DNA from: Gymnopus androsaceus JB14
Taxonomy: Eukaryota; Basidiomycota; Agaricomycetes; Agaricales; Omphalotaceae
Direction: 5' to 3'
DNA: 27,907 nucleotides
Assembly (NCBI GenBank): GCA_009733575.1
Contig: ML769978.1
Coordinates: 1-27,907 of the forward strand
This document shows positions 1 through 8,799 of this stretch, piece by piece. The notes beneath the pieces are model-generated. The model was not told the origin of the DNA. It saw only the letters and a program-made list of their open reading frames with translations, and made no database searches. The translations under genes and the position numbers were made by a program. Each line of letters starts with the position of its first letter. Position 1 is the stretch's first letter.

Positions 1-1
1 G

Positions 2-481
2 TTCCGCTCAAACACAGGAGGCACAACCTTCCGTCGTCGCGCCGACGTCGGAAAAATAGTCCGCAACTCCTGTACCCCGGTACGAAACGGGAGTTGCGTT
101 GACCAGGTTCGTACCTCTGGGGAATTATTCCTGAACGCATCCGCTCTTTCTACTTACGAACGATCTCTTACTATACCATTAGTTACAGAAATTCCGATCC
201 TCGATGAATCGGAAAATACTTCCTCTCTTCTCAAATTCTTAACACTTGTTGACTCTGGTTCTACAGACTGTTTCATTGATTTCCGATATGTTGCGCAAAA
301 TGATATTCCTACCTCTCCAATTCCACCAATCAATTTACGACTTTTCGATGGTTCACTTTCGCCGACACCGATATCGCAGATCGCGAACTTAGATGTTTCG
401 GTTCCCTTCCGGCGAGCTTATTTCGCTCACCTTCTTCGTCACATCGTTAGACTCGACCTGCAAAGCCGTTCTAGGTTATAG
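2..481 (+). CDS. Gag-protease C-terminal part (partial, frame differs from pol)
   Basis: Frame +2 is open from the left edge to a TAG at 479-481. It contains the retroviral-type aspartic protease signature L-V-D-S-G-S-T at about 245-265, followed by CFID, the usual start of a Ty3/Gypsy protease. The conserved C-terminal half of the protease (VLGYSFLTRYNPLIDW) is not in this frame but in the pol frame, from about 396 onward. Reading one extra base in the TTT at about 396-399 moves from one frame to the other and gives a normal protease sequence. Upstream gag is outside the window. The change may be a single-base insertion, a sequencing error or a +1 frameshift; a shift in the middle of the protease is an odd place for a programmed one, so I favour a mutation or error. 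Confidence 0.8.
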   Translation, partial: FRSNTGGTTFRRRADVGKIVRNSCTPVRNGSCVDQVRTSGELFLNASALSTYERSLTIPLVTEIPILDESENTSSLLKFLTLVDSGSTDCFIDFRYVAQNDIPTSPIPPINLRLFDGSLSPTPISQIANLDVSVPFRRAYFAHLLRHIVRLDLQSRSRL

Positions 482-3400
482 TTTCTTGACCCGCTACAAT
501 CCGTTGATTGACTGGGAATCCAGAAACATTACATTCCGAAAACCCTCTAAAGTCGACGTCTCGCCGACGAATTCGGTCGATCATTTCGATCGGTCCGAAA
601 CAGATTCTTCCCCTTCAGGAAAATCATCTATTCCAAAAGTCGCTCCTGTTACAGGATCGCCTTGCGGAAATCACTCTCGAACTATCCCTCGACCTTTATC
701 CGAGAAGTTCCCTTACGAACCAATCTACTCCTATCCATCGGTGATTCACCAACGAGCTTCGAAACTCGACTCCAACGACATCGACATCGCTTTCGTCAGC
801 GCTGCAGCTTTCCACCGGATCTGTAAGGATTCCGGGGAAGAGCCATTGCTTCTGCGGGCTATCCGTTCGGAAACAATTGCACGCGCGGCGGCCACAAATC
901 AGCCGCACAAAGAAGACGTGGGTGTTCCTAAGGAATACCATGATTTTCTAGACGTCTTCGATGAAATCGAAGCCGATGTCCTTGCTGAACACCGACCATA
1001 CGACCTCAAAATTGAATTGGAGGAAGGTGCTGAACCTCCACTCGGCCGCATCATTCCGCTTTCGCCGAGAGAACAAGAAGCCCTTCGTGAATTCCTGGAT
1101 ACGCATCTGAAAACTGGTTTTATCGCACCATCGAACTCGCCGCACGGCGCTCCCGTCCTCTTCGCACCGAAGAAAGACGGAAAGCTTCGACTTTGCGTCG
1201 ATTTCAGAGGTTTAAACAAAATCACGAAAAAGGATCGCTATCCGTTACCGCTAATATCAGATCTCCTTGACGCGCCTAAAAAAGCGCGCATCTACACCAA
1301 AATCGACCTCAAACACGCTTATCACCTCGTGCGCATTAACAAGGGAGACGAATGGAAAACTACCTTTCGTACCCGCTGGGGTTCCTACGAATGGAATGTT
1401 ATGCCTTTCGGACTCACCAATGCTCCCGCCGCCTGGCAGCGATTTATCAACGACGTTCTCGCCGACATGATAGACGTCAACGTCATTGTGTACCTCGACG
1501 ACATCCTCATCTATTCCGACAATGAGGAAAGTCATCGAGACCATGTCCGCGAAGTTCTCCGCCGACTCCGCAAACATCGATTATTCGCTAACGCCAGCAA
1601 ATGCGAATGGAGCGTTGACACGGTTGAATATCTGGGTTACATTATGTCGCCAGCCGGTCTTACAATGGCCGCCGATAAAGTACGAGCAATCGTCGACTGG
1701 CCGACACCTAGAAAGGTTAAAGATGTTCAGTCATTTCTTGGCTTCGCAAATTTCTATCGTCGTTTTATTTACAATTATTCCGACATCGTCGTGCCATTGA
1801 CTCGCCTCACTCGAAAGAGTGTCGATTGGGTCTGGTCGATCGAATGTCAAGAAGCTTTTGAAAAGCTTAAATGGGCTTTTACCCATGCTCCGATCTTAGC
1901 TCACTGGGAGCCCGATCGTCCACTCATCGTCGAAACCGACGCCTCCGATTATGCTCTTGCAGCAATTCTTTCGATCGTCCTCGCCGATGGCGAAGTCCAT
2001 CCCATCGCTTTTCTCTCCCGCACATTCCAAGCTGCAGAACTCAACTATGACACCCACGACAAAGAACTTTTAGCAATCTTTGAGGCTTTTAAAGCCTGGC
2101 GACACTACCTCGAAGGTTCCGGCGATCCGATCGACGTCGTTACCGACCACAAAAACCTCGAATATTTCTCAACAACGAAAATTCTTACGAGGCGACAAGT
2201 TCGATGGTCGGAATACCTTCACCAGTTCAATATGGTAATTCGCTTCCGCCCGGGTAAATTAGGAGAGAAACCGGATTCGATCACTAGACGGTGGGACGTC
2301 TATCCGAAAGAGGGGGATATCGGCTACGCGCAAGTTAATCCTCATAATTTCAGACCCATATTCACTAACGAGCAATTAACCGTTTCACTTCGAGCGACCT
2401 TTCTCGAAGGTCCCGCCCTTCGCGCGTCGATTGTCCTAGACATCGATGCTTTGCACCAAGCAATCCGACTTGCCCTTCCGCTCGATCCCGAATCCGCCGC
2501 CGGTCTCGAACTAGCGAAGGATCCCTCCAAACCTCGATGGGAACTGAAACCAGATGGATTACTACGCTTAGATGAGCGGATCTATGTTCCAAATCATTCC
2601 GATCTCCGTCTTCAAGTTCTTCGTTATTTTCATGATCATCCACTTTCCGGTCATTTCGGCCAAAACCGCACTCTCGAAGCTATTAGACGATCGTACACTT
2701 GGCCGAAAGTCCGCGAATTCGTTCGCGACTATGTCGGTTCATGTACCACCTGCGGTCGAAACAAACCGCGTCGTCATCGCCCTTACGGTCTTCTTAAACC
2801 TCTTCCTGTTCCAGTCCGACCTTGGGATTCCATCTCAATGGACTTTATCGAACAACTTCCGAAATCTGGTATTTATACCGCCATCTTAGTGGTTGTCGAT
2901 CGCGCATCGAAACAAGCAATATTCATCCCTTGCGACGACAAAATCACTTCCGAACAGCTAGCCGATCTATTCGTGATTCATGTGTTCTCCAAACATGGAG
3001 TCCCAAGTCACGTAACTTCAGATCGCGGCACCGAATTCGTTTCCGCTTTCTTCCGAGCACTCGGTCAATCTCTATCGATGAACCTCCACTATACTTCTGG
3101 GTATCATCCGGAAGCGGACGGACAAACCGAAAGAGTTAACCAAACGTTGGAACAGTACATTCGGATCTATTGCTCTTACCAGCAAGATGACTGGTCGGAC
3201 TTGCTTCCGATCGCAGAATTCGCTTACAACAATGCTCCTAATGCATCTACTGGTCTTTCGCCGTTTTTCGCTAATAAGGGTTATCATCCGAGTATCACTA
3301 TCCGACCCGAGATCGATATACGCTCAGACCTTGCTCGCGACTTTGTCGTTAATCTCGATGAAGTTCATAAATTCCTTCGCGACGCAATCGCCGATGCACA

Positions 3401-3920
3401 AGTTCGTTATAAAGAACAAGCGGATCGCAAACGAATTCCTGCGCCAGAATTTGCGATCGATTCCGAAGTTTTTGTTCTGGCTAAACATATCAAATCCACC
3501 CGTCCTACCGACAAATTCGCCGAAAAGTATCTTGGACCTTTTCGAGTTATTTCTCGTCCGAGTTCATTGGCATACGAACTCAAACTTCCGAAATATCTCA
3601 GCCGCATTCACCCAGTTTTCCATGTATCTCAATTGGAGCCAGTAATCCCAAATCCAATCCCTGGACGTGTTCAAGCGGCACCTCCCCCGATCGAAGTCGA
3701 TGGCGAAGAAGTTTACGAAATCGCCGAAGTACTCGATTCGAAAATCGATCGTCGTTACCGCCGCTGTCCACTTCGCTACTACGTACGCTGGTATGGGTAC
3801 GAAGGCACTGATGATGAATTCGCATGGGTCGCCGCCGATGAACTTCAAGCCGATGAGATGGTCGAAGCGTTCCATCGCCGATACCCAGCGAAACCCAATC
3901 CTCAAACTCCGATTTCTTAA
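393..3920 (+). CDS. pol: Ty3/Gypsy Pol: (protease)-RT-RNase H-integrase-chromodomain
   Basis: An open frame of 1,175 codons; the first ATG is only a frame boundary, since the protein should be read through from the protease upstream. Residues 1-50 are the protease C-terminus. Reverse transcriptase follows, with CVDFRGLNK near residue 268 and the catalytic YLDD at 367-370. RNase H begins near 514 (ETDASDYAL). The integrase zinc finger has H747 and C784/C787. The integrase catalytic triad is visible as D817, D877 and E913, with the expected D-x35-E spacing, followed by a GPF-type region. A chromodomain lies near 1108-1160 (YEIAEVLDSK...YYVRWYGY). The enzyme copies element RNA to DNA and inserts it. 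No internal stop is seen, so apart from the upstream frame break the protein looks functional. Confidence 0.95.
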   Translation: MFRFPSGELISLTFFVTSLDSTCKAVLGYSFLTRYNPLIDWESRNITFRKPSKVDVSPTNSVDHFDRSETDSSPSGKSSIPKVAPVTGSPCGNHSRTIPRPLSEKFPYEPIYSYPSVIHQRASKLDSNDIDIAFVSAAAFHRICKDSGEEPLLLRAIRSETIARAAATNQPHKEDVGVPKEYHDFLDVFDEIEADVLAEHRPYDLKIELEEGAEPPLGRIIPLSPREQEALREFLDTHLKTGFIAPSNSPHGAPVLFAPKKDGKLRLCVDFRGLNKITKKDRYPLPLISDLLDAPKKARIYTKIDLKHAYHLVRINKGDEWKTTFRTRWGSYEWNVMPFGLTNAPAAWQRFINDVLADMIDVNVIVYLDDILIYSDNEESHRDHVREVLRRLRKHRLFANASKCEWSVDTVEYLGYIMSPAGLTMAADKVRAIVDWPTPRKVKDVQSFLGFANFYRRFIYNYSDIVVPLTRLTRKSVDWVWSIECQEAFEKLKWAFTHAPILAHWEPDRPLIVETDASDYALAAILSIVLADGEVHPIAFLSRTFQAAELNYDTHDKELLAIFEAFKAWRHYLEGSGDPIDVVTDHKNLEYFSTTKILTRRQVRWSEYLHQFNMVIRFRPGKLGEKPDSITRRWDVYPKEGDIGYAQVNPHNFRPIFTNEQLTVSLRATFLEGPALRASIVLDIDALHQAIRLALPLDPESAAGLELAKDPSKPRWELKPDGLLRLDERIYVPNHSDLRLQVLRYFHDHPLSGHFGQNRTLEAIRRSYTWPKVREFVRDYVGSCTTCGRNKPRRHRPYGLLKPLPVPVRPWDSISMDFIEQLPKSGIYTAILVVVDRASKQAIFIPCDDKITSEQLADLFVIHVFSKHGVPSHVTSDRGTEFVSAFFRALGQSLSMNLHYTSGYHPEADGQTERVNQTLEQYIRIYCSYQQDDWSDLLPIAEFAYNNAPNASTGLSPFFANKGYHPSITIRPEIDIRSDLARDFVVNLDEVHKFLRDAIADAQVRYKEQADRKRIPAPEFAIDSEVFVLAKHIKSTRPTDKFAEKYLGPFRVISRPSSLAYELKLPKYLSRIHPVFHVSQLEPVIPNPIPGRVQAAPPPIEVDGEEVYEIAEVLDSKIDRRYRRCPLRYYVRWYGYEGTDDEFAWVAADELQADEMVEAFHRRYPAKPNPQTPIS

Positions 3921-3960
3921 TCGTATGTTTTCCATTATCCTTTCTTTTTTTCCGTTTCAA

Positions 3961-4008
3961 CGGAATAAGTATTCGCTATGATAGTAAATTGAGCGAATAC
4001 TTATTTCG
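3961..4008. other. Inverted repeat between convergent pol and antisense gene
   Basis: Arms 3961-3977 and 3992-4008 are 17 bp each with one mismatch, around a 14-base loop. The repeat lies just after the pol stop (3920) and before the stop of the antisense gene (4172 side), so transcripts from either strand would carry the same hairpin. It may help end or process both transcripts; that role is inference. The pairing itself is read directly. Confidence 0.75.
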
Positions 4009-4171
4009 ATTAAATTCTTTCCGCCGACGAACTCTAGTTCGCCGTATTTAAACTCATTACTTATTCAACAATTTCACCAAGAAAAAACTATTCTCCATTA
4101 TATACAAAAAATCGTTTTTTATATGTACAAGGCGGGCGAAAAAGCAAGCGCCGCCGATTCAGCCGCCGAAT

Positions 4172-5444
4172 TCACTGTCCCTTTTTCTTTCCTTCCCTAA
4201 TCTTCTTCTTCTTCTTATCCTCGTCCTCTTCCTGGTCCGTCGGAGTCTCATCGCTCGCATCTCCTCGAGAAATGAGGATCTTCAACATTTCCTCCAGTGC
4301 GTCGATGCGGTCGTGCAATCGACGGAACTCCGCGCCACTGTCTTCCGCTGTGTCCTGTCGTCCTCGACGTCGACCGCCGCCTATAGGTGCCCAACTGCAA
4401 TGTTTCTTCGACAACCTGCAGGCGTTGCAGGTGCTCGAATCGCTCCGAGGTTGGCATACCACCTGCCGTTCGACACAGCGCTCGCACCGCTCGTCGCCGT
4501 CGACCGGATCACCCAATTCGAAGGACTTCACGAACGGACGCCTTTTCTTCTTGCTCGGCGAGGCATCATCATCATCGTCTTCGTCGTCGTCGTCATCATC
4601 GTCGCCGCCGCCGCCATCGCTTGGATCGCCACCAGTCGTTTCCTACTCAGAAGAATCAAAACGAAATGGAAGGTCGTAATAAAACAAATAAACTTACCCT
4701 TTTACGTTTGCGGCCGACCTTCGAACTTCCAGCCTTCGAACTTCCAGCCTTCGAGCTTTCGGCCTTCTGACCTTCCACCACCGTATCTTCGTCGTCAGAC
4801 TGGACGACCGCTTTGGACTTCGGCTGTAAAAGAAATCAGAAAAAATGGAAAAAGGATAAAGGAATACTCACCTTCGACTTCGCTTTCGCATCGCCCTTTT
4901 TCGGCGAAGAAGGTGCGGGAGAAGTCTGTCGCGAAGGGTCGTGTGAGAACTTCCACAATCGCTTAAGACGAGTCTCCTCACGAACCTTATCGTCCGCTGC
5001 CTTCTTAGCGGCAGCCGCTTCCTTTTCCTCTTGCGCCCGTTTCTTCTCCTCCTTCTCCCTTTTCTCCTTCGCCGCCTGCTTTCGACGTGCGGCCTTGGCC
5101 GCCTCCTCGTCGGCCTTGCGCTTCGCTTGCGCTCGCGCAGCTTCCTCGGCCTTACGTCGAGCTTCTTCGGCTTCACGGCGAGCCCGCTCCTCTTCCTCTC
5201 TCTTCTTCTCCTCTTCCCTCTTCCTCTTCCTAGCGGCCAACATCTGTTCGAGTTCTTCATCGTCCAGATCGTCGAGCGAACGAGCGGGCGGGGCCGCCGA
5301 CGACTCTCTCGACTTTTCACTCTCTTCAGCCTCTGCGGCCTGTTTAGAGCCAGACGCCGTTTTGGAATTGTCCGCTACCTTCGCGCCGCCAGCCTTACGT
5401 TTGGTTTTCGTCTCGGTAGTGGTGGCAGTAGAGGAGTTGGTCAT
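4172..5444 (-). CDS. Antisense spliced gene in the retroelement: charged coiled-coil protein with C-terminal Zn2Cys6 cluster
   Basis: Three exons on the minus strand: 5444-4872, 4823-4698 and 4642-4172. The introns are 48 and 55 nt (donors GTGAGT and GTAAGT; acceptors TACAG and AGTAG). All junctions are phase 0, giving 389 aa without a stop. Residues about 75-160 are Lys/Glu/Arg/Ala-rich and should form a long coiled coil. Exon 2 has a short Ser-Lys-Ala-Gly repeat. Exon 3 opens with an acidic Asp run, then KKKRR, then six cysteines spaced C-x2-C-x6-C-x8-C-x2-C-x6-C, the spacing of a fungal Zn(II)2Cys6 binuclear cluster, then a short leucine-rich helix (RIDALEEMLKIL) like the dimerisation helix after such clusters. 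The cluster is at the C-terminal end, unlike most host factors. A TATA-like box lies upstream. DNA binding, perhaps control of the element, is inference. GTG at 4531 is internal, not a start. Confidence 0.8.
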
Positions 5445-5494
5445 GATGGGGGGAAAATGGAAAAAAAATGGCTAAGTCAAATTTATCGTTCGAC

Positions 5495-5501
5495 TTATAA
5501 A
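5495..5501 (-). promoter_or_regulatory. TATA-like box of the antisense gene
   Basis: Read on the minus strand this is TTTATAA within CTTTATAAG, about 50-57 bases upstream of the ATG at 5444. The position fits a core promoter driving the antisense gene independently of the LTR. Motif seen directly; function inferred. Confidence 0.45.
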
Positions 5502-5679
5502 GAAGAGGGAAACGATGCAGGGTCAGAAATCTAGAATATTCTAGCCGCTGATGGCCGGTCAGGTGACGGACTTAGAAAGAGGAAATCGATTTTCTTTTCT
5601 TTCACTATTACCTAATTATTAACCGACGGATTTCCGACATCGATAGCATATCCGCTTAGGCCTTCGAGGGCTCAGGCCT

Positions 5680-5689
5680 AAGAGGGGGA
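5680..5689 (+). other. Polypurine tract
   Basis: The purine run AAGAGGGGGA ends three bases before the 3' LTR begins with TGTTA. This is the usual place for the plus-strand primer of a Ty3/Gypsy element and supports the LTR boundary. Confidence 0.75.
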
Positions 5690-5692
5690 TAC

Positions 5693-6184
5693 TGTTATAT
5701 CCATGCGACTTCCGATACTTACAACCGACATTACCGCGATCGGTCGGCGCCGCCGAGCGATCGCCGCTAGCGAGCATCGGATAATCTTCGCAAGTTTCTA
5801 TTCATTCTTATTGTTTATCCTTTCTATTACTTATTGTTCTTTTACTGAATTAACTGTCGATACTTATTATACTTCTACTGAATACTTACTTACTCCGGCC
5901 CGATAGCTCTTTGAGTATATAAGCTAGAGTATTCTGTTTAGTAGTCTTCAGTTTAAATATCAACTTGGATAACTACTTCTCCGAAGATTACCTTCGTCAA
6001 CGTCTCTATCGTTTGTCGGCCTTCTGCCGACAACGATTATTCTCTTCATCGGACTACGCGACGTAGCGAGGGTGTTGTTAATAACTTCACCATCAGTCCA
6101 CCATCTCGAGCGGCAGTCGCTATCGGTCGCCGACAATCCGTCGGCAATACTTTCCCGCCGCTTGCTCGTAGCACGCTCCTAACA
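5693..6184 (+). repeat. 3' LTR of the chromovirus
   Basis: It begins TGTTATATCC directly after the polypurine tract and ends GCTCCTAACA, so the ends form the short inverted repeat TGTTA...TAACA; length 492 bp. A TATA box is at about 5916-5923. The 5' LTR is outside the window, so the LTR pair cannot be compared. The next bases, GGTGG, would be the right copy of a 5-bp target duplication. A 67-codon open frame inside the LTR (5703-5906) is taken as chance. Confidence 0.85.
5916..5923 (+). promoter_or_regulatory. LTR TATA box
   Basis: TATATAAG lies in the middle of the 3' LTR, where the U3 core promoter would sit. In the outside 5' LTR the same sequence would drive gag-pol RNA. Confidence 0.5.
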
Positions 6185-6827
6185 GGTGGGCACAAATACA
6201 TACTTGAGTATATCCGTTATTCGTGGTACGAATATTCATCACCTCAAATCCACTATTTATACTCAAGTATATACTCGAATATTTGTATAGACATACATTC
6301 ACGAATAGATATTTGTGAATAATGAGTATTTTAGGGCAAATACTTGAGTGTACTTGTGATTAATCAACAAGATTACAAATAAAGTAAATATAGGCTCGAA
6401 CACGTAAGTAATAATCTTGAAGTACTACATTAGTGTTTAATAATACTATAAATATAGTCTGTATAAATTCCAAGAACTCTGCTGGTCAGCTATCACAGGA
6501 AGGTCTGACCTTAATCCAGATTTGGTGCCCATAACTATTAAGCCACACACAGATTTTAATGTAATGACATCATATACCTATTCAAACATAGCTGAATTAA
6601 GTTATATATGTTTTACTTGAGTAATGAATACCTCAAATGCTTGTGCTAATGAGCACGTGATATTGGTGAATATTTGCGAATATTTGTGACATCAAATTGG
6701 CTATTTATACTTGTGTAAGTACTCATGTAACAAATATATTCATCACTTGTGACTAATTATTCACGAGTAACAAATGGCTAAATACTCATGAATACTCATG
6801 AATATTTGCTATTCATGCCCATCTCTA
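6185..6827. mobile_element. AT-rich non-autonomous hAT-like element interrupted at its left end by the LTR element
   Basis: The left end reads GGTGGGCACAAATAC right after the LTR. The right end reads GCTATTCATGCCCATCTCTA, whose reverse complement starts TAGAGATGGGCATGAATA. The two ends match as imperfect inverted repeats of the hAT type (C/T-A-G-A-G-A-T-G-G-G-C). The interior is filled with short related words such as TACTCAAGTA, ACTCATGAAT and AATATTTGTGAAT in both orientations. No protein is encoded. The chromovirus apparently landed within about 10 bp of the left tip; the missing tip and target duplication would lie left of the window's retroelement. Confidence 0.5.
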
Positions 6828-7167
6828 TCCCTGAGAATTTGATCCCCAAAAAATACAATATATTCACTGATTTAAACTGCCTTTATATGGGCCACAGAAT
6901 GTGATTTTATTGACTTGCCAGATGTTTCTCTTATTTTCCAAGATCTACACTCATTGGGCTGCCTAATCATGGTACTAGACAGATAAAGAAGATGCTGAAG
7001 TGTATCTTGTATGCTTTCAGTAGATACTAAATTCACATTGCTTGTAACTATGGCCTGTGTAAGTGAAAATTTGAACACTTTGCTGCTGCACATCAAATAA
7101 CATGGAAGCAGTGATCTGATCACTCATAGTGTATGGCACAGGTATGCCAGGTTTGGTCAGGTCAGTT
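6828..7167. other. Unassigned flank between two hAT-type elements
   Basis: No gene, repeat or RNA is recognised. An 83-codon minus-strand frame (6872-7123) shows no motif I know and no splice partner, and I treat it as chance or a worn remnant. This may be original host DNA. Confidence 0.4.
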
Positions 7168-7370
7168 CAGGGTTGGGCACCCAGCACCCGCCCAGCATAC
7201 CTGACAGCTTTCAAGCGCTGGGCAAGTGCCTTCACCTACTCATCCTTTGTTTATGTTTAGAAGGCTACTTTTGCAACTACGTAGTGTAAATGAATTATTT
7301 GATTGAGTTTAAAGTTATTTGTTTGGCTTCATCAAATGTTCGGGGTTTTGCAAGTCCGTTTGCACTCACC

Positions 7371-7776
7371 ATGAATTTCTTAAAACAAAGAAACAGTAGC
7401 ACAAGTGCAAACCAGGCTAACAAAAGTGCAAAACCCTCTAAAAAGAAGCGATACAATATTTTGATCAGTGGTAAGTGAAGTACAATGAACAAGGTTAGGC
7501 TACTATTGACAATCCCTAATCAAACTTTAGACAATGACAAGGAGCCAGATAACAACAACACAGATCAAGATGGCAATGGCAGTGACAATGCAATTATTGA
7601 TACAACCGAGGTGGAAGAAGAAGTGATTAAGAAAATCAGTCAGTGTTGACCAACCTGCAATGAAGGAAATACTCACTTTTACCAGGAAAAGATTTAACGA
7701 AACAAAAAGCACCCATATACACATTCTTTGAAGCCAATCCTGAAATTGAATTTGCCAACAATGGAACTGCCGAGTA
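7371..7776 (+). pseudogene. hAT transposase, N-terminal segment
   Basis: Exons 7371-7470, 7531-7638 and 7686-7776 join in phase through introns of 60 and 47 nt (donors GTAAGT and GTCAGT). The start ATG at 7371 is followed by a basic stretch (KPSKKKRYNIL) that could serve nuclear import, then an Asp/Asn-rich acidic segment, then KAPIYTFFEANPEIEF, the region just before the zinc finger of fungal hAT transposases. The codon at 7774-7776 area is interrupted by the Plavaka element: the reading frame stops at GAG-TA and resumes after 15651 with TCTT, rebuilding A-E-Y-L-V-Y. This segment itself has no stop codon. Confidence 0.75.
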
Positions 7777-7794
7777 CATCAGCATTTACCCAGA

Positions 7795-7935
7795 TTTATA
7801 AACCGTATAATCGGCATAATGGTATAAACATTATGCCGGATCATACACCCTTATACCCCGACCAATATCGGATCAATTATACGAGCTGTATGATTTTGTA
7901 TATTATTTATACGTGGTTTATACAGATTTCATACA
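7795..7935. repeat. Left subterminal GTATAA/TTATAC array of the Plavaka element
   Basis: GTATAA and its complement TTATAC recur about seven times in both orientations just inside the left terminus. The words CGGATCATAC and CGGATCAATTATAC also occur. Similar motifs line the right end (15410-15635), and CCGGATCATAC is common to both ends. In CACTA elements such subterminal repeats are binding sites for element-encoded proteins (established for plant En/Spm); here that is inference. Confidence 0.6.
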
Positions 7936-7977
7936 ATTTTATACACCCAGGCTGTTCTGATAAACTGAGTGAATAAA

Positions 7978-8675
7978 CTAGTAGTAGGGCGATTTGCTAG
8001 GACAGTACACTGGATCTTCAATGGCTAAGGCTGCAGAAGCACGCTGCGCACTCTCCAACATTCCGAATGCCAGTTTTCTTGTCTGCTCGTGTGCGGCTGC
8101 TAGCTCCTTACGCAGTTGTCTAACCTCCTTCTCCAAAGTCCAAGCATAACTGGTCAGTTTGAGATTTTCCGACAACCAAACTCTAGCCTTATCAGCAGAA
8201 GCAACCTTTTGGCGTACAAGCTTTGGATTTGCGGCTATCTAAAGTGTAAGAATGGGCAGTGAGATAGCAGCTTGAAGACGTACCTGGAGCAGGGGTTGAG
8301 AGGATGACATCCCATGTCGCCGGAATTAAACCAGCTTGAGCCTGAGCAATCTTTTCAGCTGATGGGCTTCCAGCAGGTGTCTCGGAAACAAGGGTGGTGT
8401 CAGCGTTAATGTTGTTGGCATCTTGTTGAACCATGCTGAATGGTTACTGAAGTCAATTGAATATTTCAATTGAATGGAAAGATGTACTCACTTGACAGTA
8501 CTACTAGTACTAACCAACCACGAATCTCTTTCATACTCTTGGGAACTTTCAACAATCTCCAAAACCAAATCTGCTGTAATAGCTTGATTTTGTACGCTAT
8601 ACTGAAGATAAACTTTGGAGACAATAGTCAAGCTTTGAAATTGTGCTTACCGACTTGGTGATAACGGTTGACCAT
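7978..8675 (-). CDS. Small four-exon coiled-coil gene of the Plavaka element (function unknown)
   Basis: Exons 8675-8651, 8573-8492, 8435-8284 and 8234-7978, with introns of 77, 56 and 49 nt, all GT-AG (GTAAGC, GTGAGT, GTACGT donors). The phases fit and give 171 aa with a TAG stop and no internal stop. The N-terminus (HQVADLVLEIVESSQEYERD) looks helical. The middle is Ala/Pro/Thr-rich. Residues about 105-150 contain WTLEKEVRQLRKELAAAHEQ, a heptad-like coiled coil that could dimerise. The start is 125 bp beyond the transposase stop on the same strand, inside the element's termini, so it is most likely an element gene. I do not recognise the family. It is intact while both neighbours carry stops. 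The last exon could also use an acceptor 4 nt earlier, but only the one chosen keeps the frame. Confidence 0.6.
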
Positions 8676-8799
8676 GATACACCTTGGAGCAAAGAGGAAT
8701 GAAAGGAATGAAAATTTTCTCGCATTGACACATCATATCTTGCACATGATGCCAACTCCGAGTAGCAGCTCAATTTTTACAAGAGTAGTATGACAGCAA

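Larger units (their letters stand above)
1..6184 (+). mobile_element. Ty3/Gypsy chromovirus, 3' part
   Basis: Long-terminal-repeat retrotransposon entering from the left edge; the 5' LTR, primer-binding site and most of gag lie outside the window. Visible in order: end of gag/protease, pol with reverse transcriptase, RNase H, integrase and a C-terminal chromodomain, a 1.7-kb 3' non-pol region with an antisense gene, a polypurine tract and the 3' LTR. The chromodomain at the integrase C-terminus places it among the chromoviruses, which in fungi are usually steered to heterochromatin (family knowledge). It is visibly richer in CpG than all the DNA to its right, and pol is open over 1,175 codons, so it is probably a recent arrival. 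Because the 5' LTR is absent, insertion age and target duplication cannot be judged here. Confidence 0.93.

Noticed and set aside
899..3960. Many minus-strand and alternate-frame open frames over pol
   Set aside because: They are shadows of the CGA/TCG-rich pol frame and have no motifs or splice structure of their own.
4313..5534. Plus-strand open frames opposite the antisense gene (Ser- or Arg-rich)
   Set aside because: They mirror the Lys/Glu-rich minus-strand exons; only the minus strand has introns in phase and a zinc cluster.
5703..5906. 67-codon frame inside the LTR
   Set aside because: It overlaps the U3 promoter region and has no recognisable protein features.
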